From CAYMPH01 sp964529415 (lineage in GTDB: Bacteria; Spirochaetota; UBA4802; UBA5550): 64,000 bases of DNA. Below, piece by piece: positions 1-8,866 of the stretch. The DNA is taken from positions 266,588 through 330,587 of the forward strand of contig CAZGWD010000001.1 of assembly GCA_964529415.1 (NCBI GenBank), read 5' to 3'. Position 1 is the stretch's first letter. Each line of letters opens with the position of its first letter. The position numbers were made by a program, and so were the translations under genes. The notes beneath the pieces are model-generated. The model did no database searches, was not told where the DNA came from, and was given only the letters and a program-made list of their open reading frames with translations.

Positions 1-1
1 T

Positions 2-466
2 TCAGTTTATAATGAATCAGCAAGGATAATTCTTATTGGCGAGAAAATTAAACCTCTTACAGATAAAAAAATTCTCGTTATAACAGCAGGCACAGCAGAT
101 ATTCCTGTAGCTGAGGAAGCGGCTTTCACAGCTGAGGTTATAGGCAACAATGTTGAAAGGCTTTTTGATGCAGGTGTGGCAGGAATTCACAGGCTGTTTG
201 ATAATATCGACAAAATTAATAGCGCTTCTGTTATTATTGCTGTTGCTGGTATGGATGGAGCTTTGCCGAGTGTTGTTGGAGGAATTTCACCTTGCCCTGT
301 TATTGCAGTTCCCACAAGCGTTGGCTACGGCGCAAGTTTCAGCGGTGTTGCACCTCTGCTTACAATGCTTAATTCGTGCGCGCCTGGAGTTGTTGTTGTT
401 AATATTGATAACGGCTTTGGCGCAGGATATGCGGCAAGCATGATCTGCAGGGAAAATCCAAAATGA
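2..466 (+). CDS. larB: LarB, pyridinium-3,5-biscarboxylic acid mononucleotide synthase (C-terminal part)
   Basis: The gene enters from the left edge; about 154 residues are present and the start lies outside the window. LarB carboxylates nicotinic acid adenine dinucleotide, the first step in making the nickel-pincer nucleotide cofactor of lactate racemase and related enzymes. The visible part is the PurE-like half. It has the segment VITAGTADIPVAEEAA, then AGMDGALPSVVGG, PVIAVPTSVGYGAS and the terminal NIDNGFGAG, all hallmarks of the family. Its TGA stop overlaps the ATG of larC by four bases (ATGA), so the two are translationally coupled. LarE, the sulfur transferase of the pathway, is not in the window. 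Confidence 0.9.
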   Translation, partial: SVYNESARIILIGEKIKPLTDKKILVITAGTADIPVAEEAAFTAEVIGNNVERLFDAGVAGIHRLFDNIDKINSASVIIAVAGMDGALPSVVGGISPCPVIAVPTSVGYGASFSGVAPLLTMLNSCAPGVVVVNIDNGFGAGYAASMICRENPK

Positions 467-1623
467 AGATTGCATATTTTGACTGCTTCTCCGGAATCAG
501 CGGTGATATGATTATAGGCTCATTGCTTGATGCAGGTCTTGACTTTGAAATTTTTCAAACTGAAATTTCAAAATTAAATTTTTCCGGTTATAAACTATAT
601 GCAGAAAAAGTTTTGAGAAATGGAATATCAGGCACAAAATTTTCTGTTGATGCTGCAGAAGATCACCCGCACAGAACTTTCAGGGATATCTCAGGTATAA
701 TCTTAAAAAGTTCGCTTGATGAAAATATCAGGATTAAAATAAATTCTATTTTTAAGAGAATAGCTGAAGCAGAGGGGAAAATTCACGGCGTAGCGCCGGA
801 CGAAGTTCACTTTCATGAAATAGGCGCAGTGGATTCTATCATTGATATTGCCGGAGCTGTTATAGGGCTTGATCTTCTTGGCATAGAAAAAGTGTACTGC
901 TCAAAAATAAATACAGGTTCCGGTTTTGCAAACTCAATGCACGGGAAAATTCCTGTTCCGGCTCCTGCTGCAGTTGAGCTTCTCCGCGGCATTCCAGTAT
1001 TTGACAGCGGAATAAAATTTGAAATTACAACGCCAACCGGTGCAGGAATAATTGCAGAGCTGTGTTCAAACTTCGGCAATCTGCCTGATATGGATATTTC
1101 CAGCACAGGATACGGCGCTGGCTCAAGGGAACTTGAATCCCCCAATCTGCTTCGAATCATTACAGGAAAAATTGAAACTGAAAGTAATATAGAAAAAATT
1201 TCAGTTCTTGAAACCAATATCGATGATCTAAATCCTCAGATCTATGAATATGCCATGACTAAACTTTTATCCGCCGGAGCTCTTGACGTGTTTATAATTC
1301 CCTGTATTATGAAAAAATCGAGACCCGGTTCAATTTTAAAAGTCATCTGCGAAACAGGCACTGAAAAAAAATTCGCTGATATAATCGTCCGCGAAACTAC
1401 AACATCCGGAATAAGAATTTCCCATGAAAACAGATTCAGATACAACAGACGTTTTGAAAAAGTTGAAACTCCATTTGGACCAATTAATGTAAAAATAATT
1501 TATATTGGAGATGAAATTTTATCAGCAGCTCCTGAATTCGATGAATGCTCAAAAGCAGCGCTGGAACATGATATTCCAGTTAAAAAGATAATTGAAACTG
1601 CAATTAAAAGACTGAGTTTTTAA
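463..1623 (+). CDS. larC: LarC, nickel-pincer cofactor biosynthesis nickel insertase
   Basis: LarC performs the CTP-dependent insertion of nickel into pyridinium-3,5-bisthiocarboxylic acid mononucleotide, completing the nickel-pincer cofactor. The 386-residue product opens with KIAYFDCFSGISGDM, contains the HFHEIGAVDSIIDI segment and the EITTPTGAGI segment, and carries the C-terminal LETNIDDLNPQ and KKSRPG motifs, so both halves (LarC1 and LarC2) are present. In Lactobacillus plantarum the two halves are joined by a programmed frameshift; here they form one uninterrupted frame. The His-rich linker seen in many homologs is reduced to DHPHR. It overlaps larB by four bases. No lactate racemase gene lies nearby, so the client enzyme is unknown. 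Confidence 0.93.
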   Translation: MKIAYFDCFSGISGDMIIGSLLDAGLDFEIFQTEISKLNFSGYKLYAEKVLRNGISGTKFSVDAAEDHPHRTFRDISGIILKSSLDENIRIKINSIFKRIAEAEGKIHGVAPDEVHFHEIGAVDSIIDIAGAVIGLDLLGIEKVYCSKINTGSGFANSMHGKIPVPAPAAVELLRGIPVFDSGIKFEITTPTGAGIIAELCSNFGNLPDMDISSTGYGAGSRELESPNLLRIITGKIETESNIEKISVLETNIDDLNPQIYEYAMTKLLSAGALDVFIIPCIMKKSRPGSILKVICETGTEKKFADIIVRETTTSGIRISHENRFRYNRRFEKVETPFGPINVKIIYIGDEILSAAPEFDECSKAALEHDIPVKKIIETAIKRLSF

Positions 1624-1757
1624 TTATGGCTTGACTAATTTTTTGATAAGATATATTTAAAAAAGTATGGGAATGTTGTATTTGTTTATATTTTTTCTTT
1701 TTATAGGAATGTAATATTAAAACAATTACAGGCAAATGAAAATTTTCGGAGGATTTA

Positions 1758-2237
1758 ATGGCAACCGGCGAAACTGAAATAGTAATGAAAAAAATAATGA
1801 GCTATAATGATGCAAACGATTTTGGTTATGTATCAGCAGGCGATGTTGCAAAACTTGCAGATTTAACTTCAGAGCTTCTTGCATCCTCATATAATAAATC
1901 CCAATATTTAACAGTTTGTCTTGATAATCTTCTTTTTGCAGCTCCTATTAAAGTAAAAGACGAAGTGCACGTAAAAGCGAGCATCAATTGTGTCAGGAAG
2001 ACTTCAATGGAAATAGGTATTAAAATTGAAGTAACAAATCACAAAACAAATAAAACCTCCCATGTAACTTCCATGTATGCTGTTTTGGTTGCAGTGGATT
2101 CAAATCTGAAACCTATTCCAATTCCCCAGCTTAAATTAAAAACTGCAATCCAGAAAAAAAGATTTGAAGACGCAAATAAAAGAATGGATAAACGTCTTGA
2201 GTTAAAAAAGGCACAAAAATCTAAATATAGATTTTAA
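1758..2237 (+). CDS. acyl-CoA hydrolase, hotdog fold (YciA/BACH-like)
   Basis: This is a 159-residue predicted cytosolic thioesterase that would cleave acyl-CoA to free acid and CoA. The N-terminal part carries VSAGDVAKLADLTSELLA, followed by TVCLDNLLFAAPIKVKDEVHVKA. That arrangement matches the single hotdog domain of the YciA/BACH group, where the family usually has an Asn or Asp catalytic residue in the equivalent loop. The C-terminus is lysine-rich. A clear ribosome binding site (GGAGG at 1748-1752) precedes the ATG. The gene stands alone: 134 bases follow larC and 263 bases lie between its end and the next gene. The substrate cannot be told from sequence. Family assignment is by motif reading only. 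Confidence 0.8.
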   Translation: MATGETEIVMKKIMSYNDANDFGYVSAGDVAKLADLTSELLASSYNKSQYLTVCLDNLLFAAPIKVKDEVHVKASINCVRKTSMEIGIKIEVTNHKTNKTSHVTSMYAVLVAVDSNLKPIPIPQLKLKTAIQKKRFEDANKRMDKRLELKKAQKSKYRF

Positions 2238-2500
2238 CTATTGTACAAGGCTATGATTTATTGAGTTTCAGCCTGCAGCACAAATCTGCTTTCATTTAAT
2301 TGCAAAGTTTTCAAAGGTAAAAATAACAATTTTATTGATACATCATTCCTTTTCAAAAAAATTTTTTCAGCGGTATTTTTGGCTGAGACAATATTATTAA
2401 CAAATTATTAATTTCGAAAAAAATCATTATCATATCAATAAAATATATATATATTGATGTTACAGGTTTTAAAGAAATGCATTTTTAAATGGAGATAATT

Positions 2501-2689
2501 ATGGAAAAAGAAAATATAAATGAAGATTCCATCTTTTCAGGAATACCGGTGGATTTTGAAAGTGATGAGCCGTGGAGAAAAAGCAAATATTCATGTTCCG
2601 GTTCAGGCAGAATAGATAAAAATTTTGACTTGAAAAATCTGTCTTTTTTAATAAAAAATAGAAATGATGATTCTGATAATGAGAAATAA
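2501..2689 (+). CDS. small hypothetical protein
   Basis: A 62-residue acidic and serine-rich protein of unknown function. I chose the ATG at 2501 over an in-frame ATG at 2489 because GGAG at 2491-2494 sits six bases before 2501 and would lie inside the longer version. The product has no signal peptide or membrane segment. It contains one Cys in a SKYSCSGSG stretch and a charged C-terminus. The strong ribosome binding site and a perfect hairpin that begins inside its last codons support it as a real gene. I recognise no family. Confidence 0.55.
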   Translation: MEKENINEDSIFSGIPVDFESDEPWRKSKYSCSGSGRIDKNFDLKNLSFLIKNRNDDSDNEK

Positions 2690-2712
2690 TCCTTTTCTAT
2701 TTCTCATTTTAT
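2678..2712 (+). terminator. rho-independent terminator of the small gene
   Basis: An 11-bp perfect stem (AATGAGAAATA paired with TATTTCTCATT, 2678-2688 and 2698-2708) with a nine-base loop, followed by a short T run. The stem overlaps the stop codon of the 62-residue gene. It also lies just past the 3' end of the convergent minus-strand gene, so it may serve both. Confidence 0.7.
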
Positions 2713-2730
2713 AACATCAGAGCTTCTTTT

Positions 2731-3570
2731 TTATTGTTTAGATAAAACAGCAAAACGGATATCATTCCCGCCTTCTGATTTTATCTTCTGAATAAGCCTG
2801 TACAGGTGTTTAAGAATCTGTGTATGTGTAATCCCTGCAGATGAACAGAGAATAATTCCAATACTGAATGTTAAATTATACTTTTTGGGAAGAATAATAT
2901 TCTGGCGGAGCCCTATCTGCAGATTAGTCATTTTTGAAAATGCTGTTGGTCCTGTTTTATCATTGAAGATCAGGGCAAATTTATTTTCTTCAAATTTAAA
3001 ACAGTTTTTATAATGTTTGCTAATATATTTTGCCATGCTGATTATAATTTCATCTGAATTAGCCTGCCCCGCTTGAGCTGTGAATTCATCAAATTTATCA
3101 ACATCAATAAAACAAATGCTGAACTCAGATGCGAATTCAGTAGATTTTTTCCTGAGATGATCTACAAAGCTTCTTCTGTTTTTCAATCCGGTAAGATAAT
3201 CTATATATGATAGATTTTTCTGCTTTTCATACAGTTCTTTATATTTTGCAACAGTTACCATGGTAATAGTTAAAAAAATTGTTTTTTGGAATATTTCCCA
3301 TATCATGAAAAATTCTTTCGTGTATACAATCTGATGCGGATAAAAAAAGTTTGAAAAAGTCCAGACTGCAAGAGATAGAAACGTGATAATCAAACCTGCA
3401 TAAATATTCGCAAGCCATACAGCCATTACAATCGGCGGAATATAAAATATGATAAATGAAAGATCGGAACCAGTAATCATATCAACAAGTCCCATAAGAA
3501 AAGTTAAAGCAGCGCTTGCAGATAAATATAGTATATCTTTTCTGGTGAATGCCGGGCTTGTAGCTGTCAT
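2731..3570 (-). CDS. membrane protein with degenerate GGDEF domain
   Basis: A 279-residue protein with about four or five hydrophobic segments in the first 125 residues, followed by a GGDEF-family domain. The domain start is clear (YIDYLTGLKNRRSF), as is the metal-site region (FSICFIDVDKFDEF). The signature loop, however, reads FEENKFAL where an active diguanylate cyclase has GG(D/E)EF, so cyclic di-GMP synthesis looks unlikely. It may act as a sensor or receptor that has lost activity. The start is preceded by an AGGA-type ribosome binding site. It is monocistronic on the minus strand, separated from the ankyrin gene upstream by a terminator. Confidence 0.75.
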   Translation of the reverse strand: MTATSPAFTRKDILYLSASAALTFLMGLVDMITGSDLSFIIFYIPPIVMAVWLANIYAGLIITFLSLAVWTFSNFFYPHQIVYTKEFFMIWEIFQKTIFLTITMVTVAKYKELYEKQKNLSYIDYLTGLKNRRSFVDHLRKKSTEFASEFSICFIDVDKFDEFTAQAGQANSDEIIISMAKYISKHYKNCFKFEENKFALIFNDKTGPTAFSKMTNLQIGLRQNIILPKKYNLTFSIGIILCSSAGITHTQILKHLYRLIQKIKSEGGNDIRFAVLSKQ

Positions 3571-3620
3571 TTTATTTTCCTGTGGAGTTCATATTTTTTC
3601 AATGTAGAGTCTGTAAAATA

Positions 3621-3674
3621 AAAAACCCGCATGCTTTGATATAGTGAAAATAATCAATCAGCAAGCGGGTTTTA
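3621..3674 (-). terminator. rho-independent terminator after the ankyrin gene
   Basis: A 9-bp perfect outer stem (AAAACCCGC with GCGGGTTTT) extends inward with mismatches. On the minus strand it is followed by TTTTTTATTTT. It lies immediately downstream of the ankyrin-repeat gene and upstream of the GGDEF gene, separating the two transcription units. Confidence 0.8.
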
Positions 3675-3691
3675 TTGATTAAAAAAGCAGT

Positions 3692-4870
3692 TTATTCCAG
3701 CTCAGGATAAAATTTCATAACATATTTACTTGTTTTTAACAATGTTACAGTCAGTGATACTGGTGATCGATCTTTTGTTATAATATTTTTTGTTATCGGC
3801 TCAACTGATCTTACAAGTGTAATATCTTTATAACTTACTATCATATTTCCTCTTCGGGTAGTTTGACCATAGCCGGAGGAACCTTTTAAAAGATTTTTCC
3901 CCTTGCTGTCTGTTAAAGAAGTATTAAATGCATTACGTCCTGGGTCTTTTGAAAATTTTATTCTTACAAGAAACCAAATTCCGTCTTCAAATCTGATATT
4001 ATCATAGCTTTTAAGTTTGGCATCCTTTTGAGGATCATCCTGCTTAACTATTGCTTTTAAATGTTTGATTGAATCTTCCAAATCGTTTTTATTTGCTTTG
4101 ATTACTTCAACATCGAAATAACCGAGTTTTTCTTTGAGATAGTTTTTGTTATAAAACTTATCTATATAAGAAATTGCACCGGCATTTTCAAGAATTTTTG
4201 CAACCTGATACCAGCCTGCTTCCCTGGCTATGCTCAATGCAGTGTCTCCATGAGAAAAATCACCGGAAAAATCTTTTCCGCTGCGAGAAAATTTTGAAGT
4301 TCCTTTTATATTCAGGTTGGCTTTTGAATTAATTAATATACTCACCGCATCGGTTTTGCCAAGAGATGCAGCATGCATAAGTGCTGTCCATCCGCCGGAA
4401 TCCTGGGCATTTATATCCACGCCCTTTTCAACTATAAATTTTACAAGTGCTGCATTTCCGGAATTAGCTGCATACATTAAAACTGTTTGTTTGCCAGTGC
4501 TTTTGCTGTTTATATTTACGCCTTTTTCAAGAAAAAACTTGAAAGCTTCAAGGTGACCACCATCGGCAGAAAGCAGAAGAGTGGTAAAGTTATTAAAACC
4601 TGATACCGCATGAACATTTTCCCCTTTCCCGATAAGCAGTTTTATTATTTCTAAATTTCCCTTATAACATGCCATGTGTATTGCTGAATTTCCTAACTTG
4701 TCGTATGTGTTCTTCGGGTCAGCTCCTTTTTCAAGAGCGGTCTGGACACCCTTTAAATTATTTTTTAATATTGCATCCTTCAAATCGTCATTAATATCAG
4801 CAAATAAAGCTGTCTGCAAAACTGCAGAGATTCCGATAGACATAAGAATTAAAATTATTTTTTTCAGCAT
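3692..4870 (-). CDS. exported ankyrin-repeat protein
   Basis: A 392-residue protein with a typical signal peptide (basic start, hydrophobic core, likely cut after Phe-Ala near residue 24). About five ankyrin repeats follow between residues 25 and 235. Repeat landmarks include NSAIHMACYKGNLEIIKLLI, TVLMYAANSGNAALVKFIV and TALMHAASLGKTDAVSILI. The last 150 residues are a different domain, perhaps beta-rich, that I do not recognise. Ankyrin arrays bind protein partners, and the export signal places this one in the periplasm or envelope. The gene is monocistronic with its own terminator. The partner is unknown. Confidence 0.8.
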   Translation of the reverse strand: MLKKIILILMSIGISAVLQTALFADINDDLKDAILKNNLKGVQTALEKGADPKNTYDKLGNSAIHMACYKGNLEIIKLLIGKGENVHAVSGFNNFTTLLLSADGGHLEAFKFFLEKGVNINSKSTGKQTVLMYAANSGNAALVKFIVEKGVDINAQDSGGWTALMHAASLGKTDAVSILINSKANLNIKGTSKFSRSGKDFSGDFSHGDTALSIAREAGWYQVAKILENAGAISYIDKFYNKNYLKEKLGYFDVEVIKANKNDLEDSIKHLKAIVKQDDPQKDAKLKSYDNIRFEDGIWFLVRIKFSKDPGRNAFNTSLTDSKGKNLLKGSSGYGQTTRRGNMIVSYKDITLVRSVEPITKNIITKDRSPVSLTVTLLKTSKYVMKFYPELE

Positions 4871-5062
4871 AAGGATCTCCTTTTTTTAGTTTGGATTAAA
4901 ATTTGTGATATAATTATAAACTTGAGTGATTATTTCAGGCATAATTTATAGAATGTGTCAATATATTTTAGCACTTTTTTATTATTATATTTCCTGGAAT
5001 GAAGATCTCTCAACAATTAAAATAAAACTGGATTTAGCAGGCATCTCATATATAATTGGACT

Positions 5063-6592
5063 ATGCAATATAAAATTTTACTGATATCTCCCCCGATATT
5101 TGACTATTACTATACACCTGCAAGAATGGAGCCGCTTGGTCTTTATTACATTAAGAAAAGTCTGGATGAAATTGCAGGAGTTGAAACAGTTATTTACGAC
5201 TCGCTTTACTCAGGAAAGAAAAAACCAATTAAAAAACCGTATGAGTTTTCCTATCTCGATGAAATTTATAAAGAGGATTATTCTGCATTCTCGCTTTTTA
5301 ATAAATATTTCAGATTCGGCGATTCGTTCGATAAGATTATTTCCTGTATCAATGAAAACAGTTACAAACTTGTTGGCATATCATCTCTTTTTTCCGCATA
5401 TCATCCTGATGTGGAAAATTTATTGCATAGATTAAAAACTGAAACAACAGCAAAAACTGCAATCGGCGGATGGGCTGTATCGTCAGAATCAGATTATATA
5501 TCAAAAATCACGAACTCTGATTATATAATTCCATCTGATCCGGAATTGTCATTTAAAAAGCTTGCTGAAATTTTAATGGTAGGCAGGGAACCGGTTCTTG
5601 AAGGGAAAATTTTTCAATCTGATAAAAATGGTGTGCATTGTTCGAATGAGAATGAATTTTTTACAATTGAGAATCACCCATTAAGGGATAAGCCGTATTT
5701 TTTCAGAGGCAGAAGAATTGCCAAAATGGTTTTGAGCAGAGGGTGTGTTTACAGATGCGGTTTCTGTTCTGTGCATGGAAGATATAAATATCAGGCAAGA
5801 TCACTTGATTCTATAGAAAAGGAAATTCAATATTTATACAATCAAGGAGTTCAGCTTATAGATTTTGAGGATGATAATCTTTTCAATGGAAAAGATTTCA
5901 GCGCGGGTCTACTTTCTGTATTAAAATCATATTCGGAAAAAGGCATGGCTTTTACTGCAATGAACGGGATAACTGCATCAAATCTCGCGCCTTATGTAGA
6001 GGAAGCTTTAGCCTGCGGATTTACTGAATTTAATCTTTCAATGGCAACAGGAAAAGAGAAAACTCTTTCAGATATTAAAAGGCCGGATTTTGCAGCACCT
6101 GTAAAATATATAGCTGAGAAAAATGCAGGCAGAGTTGATATCTCCGCTTTTTTAATTGCAGGCATGCCTGGTACTGATACAAAAGATCTTTTAACTGATA
6201 TTTTATATCTTGCTGCCCTTCCGCTTAAAATCGGGTTTTCACCACTTTATATTATTCCAGGAGTAAAACTTTTTGATAATATAAGTATTCCTGAAAACAG
6301 ACGTCTTACAAGAGGAAGCGCTTTAAATAAATTTGGAAACGGTTTTAACAGATATGATATTGCTTCATACTGGAAGCTTGTAAGGCTTATAAATGCATTG
6401 AAGCTCTCAGCTTCTCCTGAGCTGCTTGATGAAGATATTTTTTATTTCAGGAAATCTGTTTCTGAAAAAAACTGGTATCATAAAGATAAAAGCGGAAACT
6501 GGTATAAAGGATTTGCATTCAGCTGTGATTTTCCGGATAAGATTGATATAACTTCGCTCAATGTAAAAACAATGGAACTGGCCTTAAAATGA
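5063..6592 (+). CDS. B12-binding-domain radical SAM protein
   Basis: A 509-residue protein. Residues 1-190 resemble the cobalamin-binding Rossmann domain found at the N-terminus of class B radical SAM enzymes (KILLISPP start, LVGISSLFSAYHPDVENLL, AIGGWAVSS). Residues 220-420 form the radical SAM core, with the cluster motif C228-x3-C232-x2-C235 in SRGCVYRCGFCS. Such enzymes methylate or rearrange unactivated carbons using S-adenosylmethionine and often methylcobalamin. The substrate is not evident. The next gene is a cobalamin adenosyltransferase, in keeping with B12 use, though a 123-base gap with a hairpin lies between them. No strong ribosome binding site is seen before the ATG. Confidence 0.82.
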   Translation: MQYKILLISPPIFDYYYTPARMEPLGLYYIKKSLDEIAGVETVIYDSLYSGKKKPIKKPYEFSYLDEIYKEDYSAFSLFNKYFRFGDSFDKIISCINENSYKLVGISSLFSAYHPDVENLLHRLKTETTAKTAIGGWAVSSESDYISKITNSDYIIPSDPELSFKKLAEILMVGREPVLEGKIFQSDKNGVHCSNENEFFTIENHPLRDKPYFFRGRRIAKMVLSRGCVYRCGFCSVHGRYKYQARSLDSIEKEIQYLYNQGVQLIDFEDDNLFNGKDFSAGLLSVLKSYSEKGMAFTAMNGITASNLAPYVEEALACGFTEFNLSMATGKEKTLSDIKRPDFAAPVKYIAEKNAGRVDISAFLIAGMPGTDTKDLLTDILYLAALPLKIGFSPLYIIPGVKLFDNISIPENRRLTRGSALNKFGNGFNRYDIASYWKLVRLINALKLSASPELLDEDIFYFRKSVSEKNWYHKDKSGNWYKGFAFSCDFPDKIDITSLNVKTMELALK

Positions 6593-6640
6593 ATTGACGT
6601 AATGATCTTAAAATTGTAATAAACTGTTTACCCCCACTGA

Positions 6641-6661
6641 CTCCCCCTTACCAAGGGGGAG
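6641..6661. repeat. C/G-rich palindromic intergenic repeat, copy 1
   Basis: A perfect 9-bp stem (CTCCCCCTT with AAGGGGGAG) with a three-base loop, set in C-rich and G-rich flanks (6631-6675) inside an AT-rich gap. A related motif with CCCCCTT and AAGGGGG arms recurs at 63899-63915, and a C/G-rich stem of the same general kind occurs at 55194-55225. This points to a dispersed REP-like element rather than a terminator, since no T run follows. Confidence 0.6.
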
Positions 6662-6715
6662 AACCAAAGAGGGGGTGTATGGGAATCAAAATATTTAATT
6701 TAATCTGGAATTGAA

Positions 6716-7246
6716 ATGAGCAATTTAACTAAAGGATACATTCAAATTTATACCGGAGACGGCAAAGGTAAAACTACTGCTGCAGTTGGACTTGCTGTAC
6801 GCGCTGCAGGTTCAGGAATATCAGGCATAATAATCCAGTTTTTAAAGGGCCAGCATTCAGGTGAAAGGGAATCCATACTGATGCTGAATGATTTAGTTAA
6901 AATAGAAAATTTTGGCAGTGAAAAATTTATTACTTCTGATTTAGATTTGGTTGAGCATAAAAAAATCGCGCAAAAAGGTTTTTCCAGAGTCATGGAAATT
7001 ATTGCTTCCGGATTCAGCGGAGTGCTTATTCTTGATGAAGTAATTACTGCAGTAAATTTAAAATTAATTGATGAAAGAGAACTTATAAGGCTTATGGAAA
7101 CTAAACCTGAAAATATTGAACTTGTTTTTACAGGCAGAGATGCGAATGACGAAATTATTTCTAAAGCGGATCTTGTTACTGAAATGAAATGTATTAAGCA
7201 TTATTACGATGAAGGTGTAATTGCAAGAAAAGGAATTGAGGATTGA
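6716..7246 (+). CDS. cobO: cob(I)alamin adenosyltransferase, CobO/BtuR type
   Basis: A 176-residue cytosolic enzyme that transfers the adenosyl group of ATP to cob(I)alamin, giving adenosylcobalamin. The P-loop GDGKGKTT sits at residues 14-21, followed by AAVGLAVRAAG, IIQFLKGQ, the Walker B-like VLILDEV and VFTGRDA, all characteristic of CobO. Length is normal for the family. It lies downstream of the B12-binding radical SAM gene, and its TGA stop overlaps the ATG of the next envelope gene. A short GGA precedes the start codon. Confidence 0.92.
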   Translation: MSNLTKGYIQIYTGDGKGKTTAAVGLAVRAAGSGISGIIIQFLKGQHSGERESILMLNDLVKIENFGSEKFITSDLDLVEHKKIAQKGFSRVMEIIASGFSGVLILDEVITAVNLKLIDERELIRLMETKPENIELVFTGRDANDEIISKADLVTEMKCIKHYYDEGVIARKGIED

Positions 7247-8751
7247 TGCAGATAAAATATCTTATTGGAATCGCCGCTGTTATTTTTTTTATAAGTTATA
7301 CTGTTTCCGCTTTTGCTGCAAAACCGCTTGCCGGAATATCCGGTATTGAAAACAACAGCCCGAGAGGATCTAATATGGCTCCGGTTCTTGAGGGGCATCT
7401 GGTGAATGCATTAACAGTTTCCGGAATATTTGATCTTGTAAATGTGCCATTACTAAAGGACCAGCTTAACAGATTTAATTGTTATGAGGAAATCTGCCAG
7501 CTGAGAGTTTCAAAAGATGCAGGTTTTAATATTCTGATAAGAGGGAGCATTGACGATAGAGGAGATTATATAATTCTAAAGCTTGCTGCATTTGGCCTTG
7601 ATATTCCCTATAATGGAAAAATAATCTATAATTATACAGTAAAAATTCCAATGACAGGGGAATTTGCTCCAAAGGAATTCAGCTACATTACCGAGGAACA
7701 TTCAGGGCATTTTTTATCCGGCTTGCTTAATGTTTACAGGCTGAAAGCATCGCTTGATTATGATGGTGAAAATGTTAAGTTTGATTTTGAGGAAAATATT
7801 GATGGGAAGTTTCATATTTACACCCGGTTGGATTCTGCAGATGGTACTTCAGGAAAATTTAAATCAATTAAAGGAACTTTTGTAAACAGGGTTTTACAGG
7901 ATAAAAATATAAAAATAAAAAAGGGTGATTTTGTTCTTCTTGAATTTAAAAGGAAATCTGAATATTTTTCAGATTTTTTTTATGGGAGAAAAAAGGAAAT
8001 TGTTTTCAATAAATTTTCAGGACTCGATACATTCTATACTTTTTTACTGGCTGCACCTGCCAGCGCTTTAATGCCTCTTGTTTCTCCTCTGCTCGGTTAT
8101 TACAAGGACTCTGATTGGCCAGGCCTTGCAATGTGGACAATAAATTATCCTGCATATTTTTATCTTATGATGAACGGTTTTATAAACAACCCTGATATTT
8201 ATAAAAAAACTTTATCTGATATTCCCCGCGAATCAACAGCCGGCAATGCATTTTCCTGGTATATGCTTTTTGCCGGAGGGCTTCCTCTTTTTGTAGATTC
8301 GTTTGCGCAGCAGTATTTAAAGGATGCATCGAATTATCAGGGAGTTCAGCCTTTAATGGGCAACAGTTTAACTGCAGGATTTCTTGCACTTATAGGAGGA
8401 GGCGGAGGTCATTTTTACCGCGGAGAAAGATTCTGGGGATATGTATATTTTCATCTCAATAATCTTCTTCTGTATTTTATGATACTCGAACTGACACCTT
8501 CTGAAAAATATAATTATTCTTTAGGATATTATGTTAAGCAGGATATTAATTATACAAACGGTTATATTCTTATCGGGATATACTCAGCAGTAAAAATTGC
8601 TGAAGTTATACATGCGGTTTTAACAAGGGATAAAATCAGAAACGGTGCAATTGTTGAAGAAGGTTTTACTTTTGAGCCGATTATTTCAATTGATAAGCTC
8701 GATAAAAATACCGGCATGATTTTCGGATTGCAGTATGTTTACAGGTTTTAA
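7246..8751 (+). CDS. envelope protein with DUF5683-like C-terminal membrane region (paralog A)
   Basis: A 501-residue protein starting at the ATG that shares one base with the cobO stop; an upstream TTG at 7243 is possible but less likely. A signal peptide ends near Ala24. Residues 25-130 resemble the TolB/CsgG-like fold seen in envelope proteins that begin with a set of gene-product names in spirochaetes (segment VLEGHLVNALTVSGIFDLV). Hydrophobic segments from about residue 265 onward include GGGGGHFYRGERFWGY, like the glycine-rich turn and Phe-Tyr-x-Gly of DUF5683-type membrane proteins. The product ends in YVYRF. It is paralogous to the gene at 10182-11681, on the other side of the MFS gene. 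Function unknown. Confidence 0.6.
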   Translation: MQIKYLIGIAAVIFFISYTVSAFAAKPLAGISGIENNSPRGSNMAPVLEGHLVNALTVSGIFDLVNVPLLKDQLNRFNCYEEICQLRVSKDAGFNILIRGSIDDRGDYIILKLAAFGLDIPYNGKIIYNYTVKIPMTGEFAPKEFSYITEEHSGHFLSGLLNVYRLKASLDYDGENVKFDFEENIDGKFHIYTRLDSADGTSGKFKSIKGTFVNRVLQDKNIKIKKGDFVLLEFKRKSEYFSDFFYGRKKEIVFNKFSGLDTFYTFLLAAPASALMPLVSPLLGYYKDSDWPGLAMWTINYPAYFYLMMNGFINNPDIYKKTLSDIPRESTAGNAFSWYMLFAGGLPLFVDSFAQQYLKDASNYQGVQPLMGNSLTAGFLALIGGGGGHFYRGERFWGYVYFHLNNLLLYFMILELTPSEKYNYSLGYYVKQDINYTNGYILIGIYSAVKIAEVIHAVLTRDKIRNGAIVEEGFTFEPIISIDKLDKNTGMIFGLQYVYRF

Positions 8752-8866
8752 ATGTTGCCGGTTGAAATAAAATTATATAGGCAGACTCATCTTTATACTG
8801 AAAAATATGATTCAATACAGAAAAGCATTTCGGAATAATTAACAAGAAAATTACAGGAAATCAGAA

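Noticed and set aside
5100..5435. Alternative frame over the start of the radical SAM gene
   Set aside because: It is out of frame with the clear B12-binding/radical SAM product and shows no family pattern.
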